Of a stretch of DNA of 64,000 bases, positions 17,004-26,640 are shown piece by piece. The notes beneath the pieces are model-generated. The model ran no database searches. It had not been told where the DNA came from and saw only the letters and a list, made by a program, of their open reading frames with translations. The position numbers and the translations under genes were made by a program. The DNA is from Planctomycetota bacterium (lineage in GTDB: Bacteria > Planctomycetota > Planctomycetia > Pirellulales > Pirellulaceae): NCBI GenBank assembly GCA_016872725.1, contig VGZC01000001.1, forward strand, positions 124,001 through 188,000, in the 5' to 3' direction. Position 1 is the stretch's first letter, and each line of letters opens with the position of its first letter.

Positions 17004-19676
17004 ATGGCCTGGACCACGTTCCACGAAGGATGGCTCCTCGGACTCGCCCTACTCGTCGCCGCGCCCGTCGGATCGCCCGTCAAGGCGCCCGTGACGCAAG
17101 ACAATTCCATCGTGCTCGTCGATGGAGAATGGACGGACAACGCGGGAGGCCAAGGTCGGATTCGGATCAAGGGCAACCAGCACATCGTCGCCATGGCGTT
17201 TGATCTGTCGGCCGTGGCGGGCAAACGTGTCGAGCGCGCGACGCTCGTGTGCGGGCGAGCGGACGAGTCGATCGCCGGTGTGACGGTGTCGACCATTGCC
17301 GCGCCCTGGGACGAGATGCGATCGAACGGTCTGACCGGCGGAATGAACGGACGGGGTGGGCGGGACGGCTGGGGTTACGCGAACGCGCGGTTTCCGGCCG
17401 TCACGGGCGGCAACGCCTTTACGCTCGTCCACAGCCAATTGTCGCCGATCGACGGCGACACGTATCGCTGGGACGTGCCGCCGGACATGGTCCACGCAAT
17501 GGCCGTGGGCGTCGCGTACGGATTGGCGATCCACGAACACGACGCGGATTACAGCCGCAACCCCACGATCTTTGCGCGCGACCAATCGGGCCGGCAGCCG
17601 TATCTGCTTATCGAGGCGAGCGACACGCCCGACGCCGCGCCGGAACCTCCGTCGCGCCTCGCGTTGCACGCGGTCGACAGCGAGTCGGCTCGCCTGACGC
17701 TGCAAGGTCCCGCAAGTGGTTTCGCGTACGAAATCCGGATCGACGGCGAACCGCTCGGACGGCACAATATCCCCCTCGTGCAACCGGGCGTCGAGCAATC
17801 GATCCCGATTCGCGACTTACCCGCATCGATCACCGTACGGGGACCGCATGAAGTGCGCGTGGTCACGCTGAACCGTACGGGTCAGCGTTCGGCGGCGGCC
17901 TCCGCGCGGGGCGATCTCTTCGAAGAGCAGTCGGTCGATGCGCCGCGGATTCCATCGGCTCCCCCCGCGTCGAACCCCATTCCCGATCTCTCGGTCGTGC
18001 CTCTCGCCGACAAGTACGATCGCGCGGGAACGCCGATCGGCGCGTTGCCCGACGACTATCGGTCGCATAACCCGATCTACAACGGGGAGCGGGTCGAGCT
18101 GATCGGGGCGGCGGGAGAAGTGCTCGGGTTCCAAATCGTGGCGAGGGGCGAGGGTGACGCATCGATCGGCGTACGTCTTGACGGGACACCGGCTCGCATC
18201 GACCTGTACCAGGCGATCTACGTGCCGGTGGGAGATCGCTGGATTCCCGATCCGCTCGTTCCCGTTCCTTCCAAAGTCACGTTGAAACGGGACGAGGATC
18301 AGGCGTTCTTCGCGGACATCCATCTTCCGTTCGACATTCGGCCGGGCGTTCTGCGCGGCGCGATCACCATTTCCGACGGGCGCGTCGTCCCGATCCAAAT
18401 CACCGTGTTGCCGCTTACGCTGCCGCGCCGCGCGTCGTTCCTGTGTGAAATGAACGGATACGGTTTGCCCGACGAGGTGGCCGAATACGAGGCCATGCAG
18501 CAAGTCGCCTACGATCACCGGGTTCACGCGAACATCCTGCACTATTCGCATCACACGGCGGCGCCCGGCGCGCGCAAGAGCAATCTGGACATGCGCCTCC
18601 ATTCGGGCCGCCGCATGGACAACCGACGGTACGACCAGGTATCGCCCGGGGCGCGGGAGGCGTATTGGGGTGATTTCGCCGAGGCGTTCGCGCCCCACCT
18701 CACGGGTTCATTGTTCGAGAGGGGGCACCGGGGGCCCGTCCCCGCGCCCGGGTTCTACCTGACGTTCCACGAGAGCTGGCCGCTCCATTGCCGAGCCTAT
18801 TTCAACGGCGATCCCGACGCGTACCGCGCGTTCGCCGACGCGCCCGTCTACTCGGAGACCTACGTCCAAATCCTTCGGGACTTCATCCGCCGAGCCGGCT
18901 CGGAAGGGTGGCGCGAGGCGGGGTTCCAGGTCTACTTCAACAACAAGGGGAGTTTGGCCGAGAAGGCCAAGGCGCCTTGGATTCTCGATGAGCCGGCGTC
19001 GTATTGGGACTACCGCGCGCTGCGGTACTTCGGCGAATTGACCGATCGCGGCCGCGCGGGATCCGACAACGTGCGGGTCGATTTCCGCATCGACATTTCG
19101 CGACCGGAATTCTGCCGAGGCCAGCTCGACCGGCGAGGCGATCTGTGGGTCGTGTCGTCGTCGGCCTTCCAGCACTATCGGCGGCTCGTCACCGACCGGA
19201 TCGAACGCGACGCGCTGAAGGTCTGGGTCTATGGATCGTCGAATCCGATCGAGTCGACCAATCGCGACGTGCAGGCGTGGGCACTCGACGCATGGCGATT
19301 CGGAGCGACGGGCGTTGTGCCGTGGCAGACGGTCGACAAGACGGGTGAGGCGATGAACCGTCCCGATACGCTGGGCCTTTTCATCTTCACCAAGGACGAC
19401 GAGGGCCGAACGGTGATCCGACACTCGGCCCGCTTGAAAGCCTATCGCGAAGTCGAACAGCTCATCGAATACCTCGCGCAGCTCAAGGCGCGCCGGAACT
19501 GGTCGAGCGGATCGATGCGGCGATTTCTCGCCGAATACGTCGTACTCGACACGCGGATCGACCAACGGGGCGAAGCGGACGCGGGCACGGCCAAGGCGGA
19601 CCGTATCGATCCGGCGGGTCTCGAACGGCTCAAACGGGCCGCCGCGAACCTGCTGAGCCGACCGGCGAGCCGATGA
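17004..19676 (+). CDS. Exported GH123-like (DUF4091) glycoside hydrolase candidate
   Basis: From ATG 17004 (GGGAG about 9 bases upstream) the protein has 890 residues. It begins with a signal peptide (WLLGLALLVAAPVGSP). The N-terminal region (about 30-200) resembles a disaggregatase/DNRLRE-type beta-sandwich ('VAMAFDLSAVAGKRVERATL'). The C-terminal half resembles GH123/DUF4091: an Asp-Glu pair in 'PWILDEPASYWDY', substrate-channel Trp and Tyr residues, and the closing motif 'RHSARLKAYREVEQLIEYL', where DUF4091 proteins show 'lRlkalREgieDyEyl'. GH123 enzymes cleave beta-N-acetylgalactosamine linkages. Family membership is likely but distant, and the substrate is open. Confidence 0.65.
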   Translation: MAWTTFHEGWLLGLALLVAAPVGSPVKAPVTQDNSIVLVDGEWTDNAGGQGRIRIKGNQHIVAMAFDLSAVAGKRVERATLVCGRADESIAGVTVSTIAAPWDEMRSNGLTGGMNGRGGRDGWGYANARFPAVTGGNAFTLVHSQLSPIDGDTYRWDVPPDMVHAMAVGVAYGLAIHEHDADYSRNPTIFARDQSGRQPYLLIEASDTPDAAPEPPSRLALHAVDSESARLTLQGPASGFAYEIRIDGEPLGRHNIPLVQPGVEQSIPIRDLPASITVRGPHEVRVVTLNRTGQRSAAASARGDLFEEQSVDAPRIPSAPPASNPIPDLSVVPLADKYDRAGTPIGALPDDYRSHNPIYNGERVELIGAAGEVLGFQIVARGEGDASIGVRLDGTPARIDLYQAIYVPVGDRWIPDPLVPVPSKVTLKRDEDQAFFADIHLPFDIRPGVLRGAITISDGRVVPIQITVLPLTLPRRASFLCEMNGYGLPDEVAEYEAMQQVAYDHRVHANILHYSHHTAAPGARKSNLDMRLHSGRRMDNRRYDQVSPGAREAYWGDFAEAFAPHLTGSLFERGHRGPVPAPGFYLTFHESWPLHCRAYFNGDPDAYRAFADAPVYSETYVQILRDFIRRAGSEGWREAGFQVYFNNKGSLAEKAKAPWILDEPASYWDYRALRYFGELTDRGRAGSDNVRVDFRIDISRPEFCRGQLDRRGDLWVVSSSAFQHYRRLVTDRIERDALKVWVYGSSNPIESTNRDVQAWALDAWRFGATGVVPWQTVDKTGEAMNRPDTLGLFIFTKDDEGRTVIRHSARLKAYREVEQLIEYLAQLKARRNWSSGSMRRFLAEYVVLDTRIDQRGEADAGTAKADRIDPAGLERLKRAAANLLSRPASR

Positions 19677-19832
19677 TCGGTCGGTCTCCGACGCAATCGC
19701 GCGCCGCGCATTGCGGTCGAAGGCGTACTCAGGATAAACTTGCACTCTGGCTCGGGAAGTCGGACCCGGAATTCAGGACCATGCGCCGGTTCGAATTCGA
19801 TGCGTTGCCCAGCGAAGGAACAGCAGGTATCC

Positions 19833-21065
19833 ATGGCCCACAGCGCCGGTCGTTTCCCCAAAACCGGACTCGTCGCGAGGGCGGTCTGTCTCTTGTTCGC
19901 CGCCGTTTGGGGCCCGGCCGCGCGTGGTCAACCGCAACACGCGCCTCCCGAACATGTCACACCGGAAGCGGCCGCCGAACAACTCGGCGGAGTGACCCGT
20001 ATCACGGTCCACGCGCGCGAGCAGTCGCCGACCACCGTGCTGCGCGAGATCGCTCGCCAGGCGGGCGTCGGCCTGGACGACTATGACGTTCGTGAAACGC
20101 TCGGCAAATCGCCCCCGCTGACGATCGATGTCGAAGATCAACCGTTTTGGCAAGTGATGCGCTCGGTGACGACGCGGCTGGGCATTCACGCAGCCTTCCG
20201 CGAACGACCGGACTTCTGGAGCCACGAAAGCGGATGGATGCTCGAGCTGCGTTCCGGCGCCGACACTCGCGTCCAAGGGCCTTCGCGCGTCGAGGGTCCG
20301 TTCGTGATCGTGGCGAGCCGTTCGGTCCGTTCCCGATACCTCACCGAACCTTCCGAGCCGCCGCGCGGTACCCAAGCGATGATCGATCTGATCATCCTGG
20401 TCGATCCAAGGGTCCGTTTGAGGGGCAGGCCGAGCGGTCGGGATCTGAAAGTGCTCGACGATCGCGGAAATCCGCTCACCGTTGTGGGCCCCGAGTATTC
20501 CTGGCCCCATGACGTGCAGATGTTGTCGCCGTTGATGTGGCGGCTCACGGCCGTCGTCGATCTTCCCGAACAAGGCGCGACGCGGATCGGGAAGATCCAA
20601 GGCGTGTTATCCGACTTGGTGGCCACGGTCGAGTCCGAGCGTTGGGAAGTTTCCGACCTTTCGGTGGTCCCGGGCGCGGACGCGTCCGACAAGGGATCGG
20701 CGCGCCGCGCGGGGGGAGCTCAGTTCGCGATCCGATCGCTCATCCCCGAACCCGATGGCGACGAGCGCCAATTCCGCCTTACGCTCGCGTCGTTCGGCCT
20801 CGGTGAAACGGCCGACTTCGGTTGGCCGGCGCGTACGGGCGACGATCGAGCCGCGGCGATCGAGCTCCTCGATGGCGCGGGAAGAAGGTATTTCGCCCAG
20901 TCGTGGGAGGAGGCGGAACGCGGCGTATGGCATGTTCGATTCCGGCCGCGCGTCGACAAGGAAAACGAACCGGTGGGCGACCCCGCGAAACTCATCTGGA
21001 AGCTGCCCACGAAGGTCGTCGAGATCGACGTCCCGTTCGAGTTCACCGACTTGCCGCTCCCCTAG
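19833..21065 (+). CDS. Exported protein with secretin-N-like domain, unknown function
   Basis: From ATG 19833 the protein has 410 residues. It starts with a signal peptide (LVARAVCLLFAAVWGPAARG). Residues about 50-140 resemble the small alpha/beta N-domain of secretins and related proteins: 'TTVLREIARQAGVGLDDY' followed by 'LTIDVEDQPFWQVMRSVTTRLG'. The rest is predicted beta-rich and has no recognised motif. No outer-membrane secretin pore domain is present, so this is not a full secretin. Similar small exported proteins of unknown role occur widely in planctomycetes. It is followed directly by the 41-bp hairpin repeats. Confidence 0.65.
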   Translation: MAHSAGRFPKTGLVARAVCLLFAAVWGPAARGQPQHAPPEHVTPEAAAEQLGGVTRITVHAREQSPTTVLREIARQAGVGLDDYDVRETLGKSPPLTIDVEDQPFWQVMRSVTTRLGIHAAFRERPDFWSHESGWMLELRSGADTRVQGPSRVEGPFVIVASRSVRSRYLTEPSEPPRGTQAMIDLIILVDPRVRLRGRPSGRDLKVLDDRGNPLTVVGPEYSWPHDVQMLSPLMWRLTAVVDLPEQGATRIGKIQGVLSDLVATVESERWEVSDLSVVPGADASDKGSARRAGGAQFAIRSLIPEPDGDERQFRLTLASFGLGETADFGWPARTGDDRAAAIELLDGAGRRYFAQSWEEAERGVWHVRFRPRVDKENEPVGDPAKLIWKLPTKVVEIDVPFEFTDLPLP

Positions 21066-21184
21066 GATCGTGGCCACGCTCGACAGAGCGTGGCGGAATC
21101 GGATTGGATCGTGGCCACGCTTGACAGAGCGTGGCGGAATCGGATTGGATCGTGGCCACGCTTGACAGAGCGTGGCGGAATCGG
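21065..21184. repeat. Three tandem 41-bp units, each carrying a hairpin
   Basis: Units start at 21065, 21106 and 21147; the third lacks the last few bases. Each contains GCCACGCT and AGCGTGGC facing each other across a 6-base loop (CGACAG in the first unit, TGACAG in the others), an 8-bp perfect stem. The copies differ at one position, in the loop. The array starts right at the stop codon of the upstream gene (TAG 21063-21065) and ends 41 bp before the next gene. It has no unique spacers, so it is not a CRISPR. It could be a REP-like element or a tandem attenuator, but no T-tract follows. Confidence 0.92.
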
Positions 21185-21225
21185 CGCGCGAGCCGACGGG
21201 CGCGCTTGGTATCAGGAATGATCGC

Positions 21226-22758
21226 ATGCCATGTGCCATGGTCTCCTTGCTCGTCGCGGCCGCGATCGCGGCCGCCCCGCCGGTCCGCGTCGAGATCGTC
21301 GCGAAGGACCGCGTCATGACCGGGCTCTACAAGGTCTATGGATCGCCTCGGGAGTTCCCCGACCAGTGGCTCGCGGCGGCCGTGTGTACGCATCAGGGCA
21401 AAGAGAACGTGCGCGGTTTTCAGGTTCGGTTCCGTATCGCGGACCACACACCCTGGAGCGAGTGGTCCCGCGCCCAGGACTGCGAGCCGGGTCGGGAATT
21501 GGCCGTGCCTTACCATCCGCTCTTCGATGGCGACATCATCAATCTGCAGTCGAGCACGCCGGTGCAACTGGACGTTGAATGGAAGTACCGCGGTTCAAGT
21601 GGTTGGGTGCTCGATGACGCGACGCAGCGCATCACGCTGCTGGGCGGCCGCGAATTCGTGTTCAGTTCGGTCGAGGCCGGACGCTGGACCTTCAAGGAGG
21701 CGTTCAGCAACGCGCCGTTCCTCGCCGCATGGGTGTCGCGCGACGATCCGGTGATCAAACAATACGCGTCGCTCGTCAGCCGCCGCGCGGGAGGCGTGGC
21801 GGCGATCCAGGGGATCGAGGGCGGACTGGAAACGCTGCGGGCATCGTACGAGCTGATGTTGCTGAACGATTTCGTGTACAAGAGTCCCGTCGGATTGCAG
21901 GACACCCGACTCTCGTTCGACTCGAAACTCGTGCAGAACCTCAAGTACCCCCGTGACGTGCTCCGCGACAAGTCGGGAACGTGCATCGAATTGGCCATCC
22001 TCCACGCCGCCATCGCGCATCAGCTCGGCATCGACTGCAAGTTGGCGCTCGTCGAGGGCCATTGTTTTCCGATTTTCGAGCTGCGGGAGGGTGAAGGCGA
22101 AGACGGGAAGACGCTCCGCGTGCCGCTCGAAGCGACCGGCATTCGCGGCGGGCTGCGCGGTCAAGGCGTCACGCGCGTGGGTTTTGACGCGGCCGTTGGA
22201 ATGGCCCGGGAGACCGAGGAAGCCGCAAAGAAGGACGGCGCGTTCATCGAGGTCGACGTGGCGGCCGAATGGGGGCGAGGCGTTTCGAGTCCGGAATTGC
22301 CGCCCCTTCCGACCGACATCCTCGAACGCTGGGGAATCCGACTCCAGGGCGTCCCGGGCGTGACGCTTCCCGAGCTCGGCAGCGGACCGGCGAAGGAGGA
22401 TCGCTCGGGATTCGGAGGGCGATGGGAGGGAATTGTGGAAGGCCGGTTCGGAGAGCCCGACAAGGCCTCGTACCACGCGACGCTGGGAATCACCGTCCTG
22501 CGAGGCGCCCGATACCGCATCGCCGCGACGTTCACGCCGAAGGATGGCGGCCCCACGATCCAGGAAGATCTGGTCGGCGAGGATCAGGACGGACAGCTTG
22601 TCTTCCAAGGAACGAAACGCGCGAAACGCCTGGCCGACGGCGAGACGTCCGAACTCGCGCCCGGCCGCGGCGCCGCCACGGTCAAGGATGGTCGGCTTGT
22701 CGGAAAATACGGGGCCGACGGCGAGGGCTTTTCCTCGTTCGCGTTGGAACGAAAATAG
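21226..22758 (+). CDS. Exported transglutaminase-like cysteine-protease-fold protein
   Basis: From ATG 21226 (AGGAA about 8 bases upstream) the protein has 510 residues with a short hydrophobic N-terminus (MVSLLVAAAIAAAP). The core has the transglutaminase-type Cys and His: Cys253 in 'DKSGTCIELAILHAAIAHQLG' and His279 in 'LALVEGHCFPIF'. The third (Asp) residue cannot be pinned down by eye. The N-terminal about 130 residues are a beta-sandwich ('YKVYGSPREFPDQWLAAAVC') and the C-terminal about 110 residues another beta-rich region. Known members of this fold act as peptidases, amidases or crosslinkers. The gene lies between the hairpin repeats and a pentapeptide-repeat protein, all on the same strand. 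Confidence 0.7.
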   Translation: MPCAMVSLLVAAAIAAAPPVRVEIVAKDRVMTGLYKVYGSPREFPDQWLAAAVCTHQGKENVRGFQVRFRIADHTPWSEWSRAQDCEPGRELAVPYHPLFDGDIINLQSSTPVQLDVEWKYRGSSGWVLDDATQRITLLGGREFVFSSVEAGRWTFKEAFSNAPFLAAWVSRDDPVIKQYASLVSRRAGGVAAIQGIEGGLETLRASYELMLLNDFVYKSPVGLQDTRLSFDSKLVQNLKYPRDVLRDKSGTCIELAILHAAIAHQLGIDCKLALVEGHCFPIFELREGEGEDGKTLRVPLEATGIRGGLRGQGVTRVGFDAAVGMARETEEAAKKDGAFIEVDVAAEWGRGVSSPELPPLPTDILERWGIRLQGVPGVTLPELGSGPAKEDRSGFGGRWEGIVEGRFGEPDKASYHATLGITVLRGARYRIAATFTPKDGGPTIQEDLVGEDQDGQLVFQGTKRAKRLADGETSELAPGRGAATVKDGRLVGKYGADGEGFSSFALERK

Positions 22759-22802
22759 GTTTCCCGCGGTTCGCGACGTCCGATCGTTCACGGAATCCGA
22801 TT

Positions 22803-22825
22803 ATTCCGACAGGCATTCCGACAGG
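22803..22825. repeat. Short direct repeat in a leader region
   Basis: ATTCCGACAGG occurs twice, 12 bp apart (22803-22813 and 22815-22825). It lies about 70 bp upstream of the pentapeptide-repeat gene and just upstream of the sequence TTAACATCCC. It could be a binding site for a regulator or a chance duplication. Confidence 0.6.
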
Positions 22826-22896
22826 TTAACATCCCGATTGCAAGAAGGCTCGACCCTACCCCGATGACCCGACCGCACCCGTCCTGGAGAACGACC

Positions 22897-24615
22897 ATGC
22901 GCCGCATCCTCTTCGCCGTCCTTCTCGCCCTCGGTCTCGTCGGCGCGAACGAGGCCTACACCGTCGAGCCGCCCGACTACTCGGGCAAGAAACTCGAAAA
23001 GCACGACTTTCGCGGCCAGGATCTATCGGGCGCGTCGTTCGACAACGCGGAGCTTTATGGATCCGACTTCACGGGCGCGAACCTCGAAAACGCCTCGTTC
23101 GTCGGCGCCGACCTTTCGCAAGTGACTCTCGACCAAGCGAACTGCGCGTCTGCCGATTTCACCGACGCGAAATTCAGATCGACCATGGCGCGCGAGACCA
23201 ACTTCGCCCGCGCGAAACTCGCCGGCTCCAATCTGGGAAACTACTCGTCCTTCCGAGGAAGCTCCTTCCGCGGCGCGGACCTCAAACACGCGCGCGGGAT
23301 CACCGAGGTGACCTCGTGCGACTTTTCCGAAGCCGATGTGCGGGGAGCCAACTTGAAGGACGGCGAGGACTGGAAAACGCCGTCGACGAAGTGGACGAAA
23401 GCCAAATACGATGATGCGACGCGGTTCCCCAAGGGCGTGGATCCCGAGACGGCCGGCGCGGTGAGGTCGGCGGGTGACGAACCCAAGACCGCGGAACCAC
23501 GGCTCGATGAACCGAGGCCCGAAGCGGAGCCGCGACCCGAGGGCGGCAAACGACGGACACCCGTCAAGGCGGACGGCGTGATTCGAACGACGCCGCCCAA
23601 GACGGCGCCGAAGCCCGAAAAACCACCCGAGCGTAAGCGGCGGCCGGTCGGGACCGGCCGGGACGAGAAAGGACAGGATTGGCGCAACCGGGACCTGCGC
23701 GACGAGGTCCTCGACGATGTCGATCTTTCGGGTGCCAACCTGACTGGCGCCCAATTGCAGAACGCGAGTCTGAAGTACGCGGATCTTCGAGGCGCCGACC
23801 TGTCGGGCGCCCGGCTCGACGGCGCCGACCTGACCGGCTGCGACTTGAGGGAGGCCGATCTGGAAGGGGCGCATTTCACCGACACGCGGCTCGACGACGC
23901 CAATCTCGATGGCCAGGACCTGCATGTCCTGTGGGGTCTCCAGGATTGTTCGTTTCGCGGAGCCGAATTGACGAATCTCAAGGGCGGCCTCCATATCACG
24001 GTGACGCGATGCGACTTCCGAAACGCGGACCTGCGCGGCGCGGCGCTCGCCGGACCCGGCGCGTCCTACTATCAGTCGTGCGAATTCCGGGGAGCGGTCT
24101 ACGATCGAAAGACGCGATGGCCCAAGGGCTTCGATCTCCAAGGCGTCGGCGCCGTGAATGCCGATGAAGGCAAGCCCGATCGGATCGCCGACGGCGAGGA
24201 CGGCGACGAACCGCCGCGCCTGTTCGCCCCCGATCGCGATCCCAACGCTCCGTCGGAAGCCGAGGTCAAGAAATCGTACAGCGAGAACTACCGCGTGCTC
24301 TGGCGGGCCGTCGTTTTCGGACTGCAAAATGAGAGCCGGACAATCGCGTTCATCGACTCAACGGCCCGATTCTCATTCCAGTTCAAGAAACTGACCTACC
24401 TTAAACCAGAGCCGGTTCATCTCGCCCCCGGCACGGGCCTGACGGTTCGCGCGTATCCCGTTCGGATCGAATGCGTCGTAACCTGCGAAGGGCGCGACGG
24501 CTCCGAGTCCACGCATGCGGCGGACTGGATCGTCCGATTCCACAAGACCGATGATGGCGTGTGGAAAGCCATCCACCCCGAAGGGAAGGGCGCGACCAAA
24601 AACGAAGAAAAGTGA
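22897..24615 (+). CDS. Exported double pentapeptide-repeat protein
   Basis: From ATG 22897 the protein has 572 residues. This start is preferred over ATG 22864 because GGAGA lies about 8 bases upstream and it gives a clean signal peptide (RRILFAVLLALGLVGANEA). Two pentapeptide-repeat domains (A(D/N)LXX pattern: 'ADLSQVTLDQANCASADF' and 'ANLTGAQLQNASLKYADL') fold as right-handed quadrilateral helices. They are separated by a Pro/Lys/Glu-rich linker of about 80 residues. The C-terminal about 150 residues are beta-rich ('TIAFIDSTARFSFQFKKL'). Pentapeptide helices often mediate binding; the partner is unknown. The gene converges on the sulfatase gene. Confidence 0.85.
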   Translation: MRRILFAVLLALGLVGANEAYTVEPPDYSGKKLEKHDFRGQDLSGASFDNAELYGSDFTGANLENASFVGADLSQVTLDQANCASADFTDAKFRSTMARETNFARAKLAGSNLGNYSSFRGSSFRGADLKHARGITEVTSCDFSEADVRGANLKDGEDWKTPSTKWTKAKYDDATRFPKGVDPETAGAVRSAGDEPKTAEPRLDEPRPEAEPRPEGGKRRTPVKADGVIRTTPPKTAPKPEKPPERKRRPVGTGRDEKGQDWRNRDLRDEVLDDVDLSGANLTGAQLQNASLKYADLRGADLSGARLDGADLTGCDLREADLEGAHFTDTRLDDANLDGQDLHVLWGLQDCSFRGAELTNLKGGLHITVTRCDFRNADLRGAALAGPGASYYQSCEFRGAVYDRKTRWPKGFDLQGVGAVNADEGKPDRIADGEDGDEPPRLFAPDRDPNAPSEAEVKKSYSENYRVLWRAVVFGLQNESRTIAFIDSTARFSFQFKKLTYLKPEPVHLAPGTGLTVRAYPVRIECVVTCEGRDGSESTHAADWIVRFHKTDDGVWKAIHPEGKGATKNEEK

Positions 24616-24755
24616 CGCTATCTTGGACGGGTCCGTCCCCCGCGCGATCCAACTCCCAACCGATAAGACGAAGGCGATGCAGACCGAGCTTGGCGACAAG
24701 CTGAAATAGGCCGCCTATCGGGCCCGCGCGGCGAGTCTCGCGGCTTCGTTGTCGT

Positions 24756-26405
24756 TCACTTCCGATTGCGGCCGCGATTGGGTTTTGCAACGTCGTCGGG
24801 AAGCGGGCCGGCGAGCGGCGGGGTTTCAAAGTACCGGCCGTCGTCCACGACCCGCGGGTCTCCGCTGCGACGCAGCTCGGCCATCAGACGTTCCCGCAGG
24901 TCCCGAACGACGCCCGCGTAGGCCGGATCGGCCGCCACGCTCCGCATCTGATGCGGATCGTCCTTCAGATCAAACAATTCCTCGCGAGGCCGCTTGCCGT
25001 AGGCATGGTCGAAGAGCGGCTTCCATTGCGGATCGCCGCGGTGCGCGACAAGCCACGCCTTGGCGGGCCCCGCGTCCTCGTCCGGCAACGTCACGAACGT
25101 GGTCCGGGCCACCTCGGTCGCGGTCGGCGGGCTCGGGCCATCGAGTTCATACGGATCGCCGAGCGGGTACCGGTCGGGCCGGAAATTGATGATGAACAGG
25201 TGATCGGCCGTGCGAATCGCGCGTTGAGGATAGGGCAAATAGCCGGTGCGCGCCATCTCGACATGCCGCTCGCGGCCGACATACACGGCCGAGCGTTCGG
25301 GGTCGACGCAACCGTCGCGATCGGCCGTCAGCACGGGCCACAGGCCTCGCGCCGTCATCGTTTCGGGAACGGCGATCCCCGCCGCGCCCAGGAAGGTCGG
25401 CGCGAGGTCGGGGAGGCTCACCAGATCGTCCACGACGCGCCCCCCGCGCACGTTCGGACCCGCGATCGCCAGCGGAACGCGCGTCCCGAAATCGTAGAGA
25501 TTGCACTTGCCGTGCGGGAAGCCCGGCGGACCATGATCGCCGCTCACGACGATAAGCGTATTCGCGTATTGCCCTGAGTCCTTCAACGCATCGAGCAAGA
25601 CGCCGAGCGCCGCGTCGAACGCCTGGACCTCTCCCAAATAGTCGGCCAGATCCTCGCGAACCTCCGGAACATCGGCCAGGAACGGAGGCATCTTGCCCTT
25701 CAGGTCGTCGGGCTCGATGCCCCAGAGTTTCTTTCCGGACCCTTGGAGCCATTGGCGGTGGACGTTCGTGGGACCGAACCAGTAGCAGAACGGACGGCCC
25801 TCGGCGCGTTCGGCCAAGAACGCCTGGAAGTTCGCCCGCACCTCGTCCAGGATCTCTTGCTTCGCCTGCTCGAACGTCTTGCCGTCCGCGATCAGCCGCG
25901 CGGCGTTCTGCGAAAACCGATTGATGCGTCCGCCCGCCTGTTGATACGCGTACTGTTGGCCGCCGAACGGCGCGTCGGCCGGTGTTCCGGGACTCCAGAC
26001 TTTCCAGCTCTTTCCGATCCGATAACCTCCGTCGCGCAGCAACAAGGGCCATGTCGGAATCGACGGGTCCCAGACCGCTCCCTGCAGGATCGCGCCGCGC
26101 CCCGTGCGCCAGAAATACTGGCCGGAGAGGAGCGAACTGCGGCAGGGCGTGCATGACGGCGCATTGACGAACGCGTTTCGGAACAGGACGCCTTCGCGCG
26201 CGATCCGATCGAAATGCGGAGTGCGCGCCGCGTCGTGGATCGTGCCCGGTCCGTCGATGGCCGCATACGCCCCGGCCACGCGCCCCCAATCGTCGGCGAA
26301 CGCGAAGACGATGTTCGGACGCGGCGGCGGGCCGTCCGCGCCGAGCGCCTTGCCATCGTCCGGGAACACGAGACATCCGACCAGGAACAACGCGAACTTC
26401 CGCAT
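24756..26405 (-). CDS. Exported sulfatase (S1 family)
   Basis: From ATG 26405 (minus) the protein has 549 residues. GGAGGAG lies about 7 bases before this codon, making it better than the ATG six bases upstream. The N-terminus is hydrophobic ([11 protein letters not shown]), and LVGC could be a short lipobox. Sulfatase signatures: metal-binding Asp38/Asp39 in [11 protein letters not shown], the formylglycine site C85-T-P-C-R (CxPxR), and '[15 protein letters not shown]'. The Cys must be oxidised to formylglycine by a maturation enzyme such as an anaerobic or FGE-type one; no dedicated one is adjacent. Such enzymes hydrolyse sulfate esters, often of algal polysaccharides; the substrate is not readable. 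Confidence 0.92.
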   Translation of the reverse strand: MRKFALFLVGCLVFPDDGKALGADGPPPRPNIVFAFADDWGRVAGAYAAIDGPGTIHDAARTPHFDRIAREGVLFRNAFVNAPSCTPCRSSLLSGQYFWRTGRGAILQGAVWDPSIPTWPLLLRDGGYRIGKSWKVWSPGTPADAPFGGQQYAYQQAGGRINRFSQNAARLIADGKTFEQAKQEILDEVRANFQAFLAERAEGRPFCYWFGPTNVHRQWLQGSGKKLWGIEPDDLKGKMPPFLADVPEVREDLADYLGEVQAFDAALGVLLDALKDSGQYANTLIVVSGDHGPPGFPHGKCNLYDFGTRVPLAIAGPNVRGGRVVDDLVSLPDLAPTFLGAAGIAVPETMTARGLWPVLTADRDGCVDPERSAVYVGRERHVEMARTGYLPYPQRAIRTADHLFIINFRPDRYPLGDPYELDGPSPPTATEVARTTFVTLPDEDAGPAKAWLVAHRGDPQWKPLFDHAYGKRPREELFDLKDDPHQMRSVAADPAYAGVVRDLRERLMAELRRSGDPRVVDDGRYFETPPLAGPLPDDVAKPNRGRNRK

Positions 26406-26640
26406 GACCATTCTCCTCCCCCCATTCCTTGCATGATCCGCCGTGCATGAGTCGATCGGGAGCCGGTCGGCGCGCGACGGGAACACCGTCGATGTGACGA
26501 GCGGCGCTTGCATGCGCTATCGCCATGGGTTACACCACGTCGAGTGGATTGTCAAAGGGAATCGAGTTCGCATCCGCGACGATCGGCAACGGTGATCGTC
26601 CGCGCGCGATCCGCCGCGCGCCTCGATCGGGAGTTCCTCC

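Noticed and set aside
17817-18698. A 293-residue minus-strand frame within the GH123-like gene
   Set aside because: Its composition is shadow-like and it has no family motif; the plus strand has signal peptide and catalytic motifs.
21065-21184. CRISPR array
   Set aside because: The 41-bp units are contiguous with no unique spacers, and no cas genes lie nearby.
24630-24660. Terminator hairpin between the converging pentapeptide and sulfatase genes
   Set aside because: GGACGG and CCGTCC face each other with only a 2-base loop and no T-run follows.
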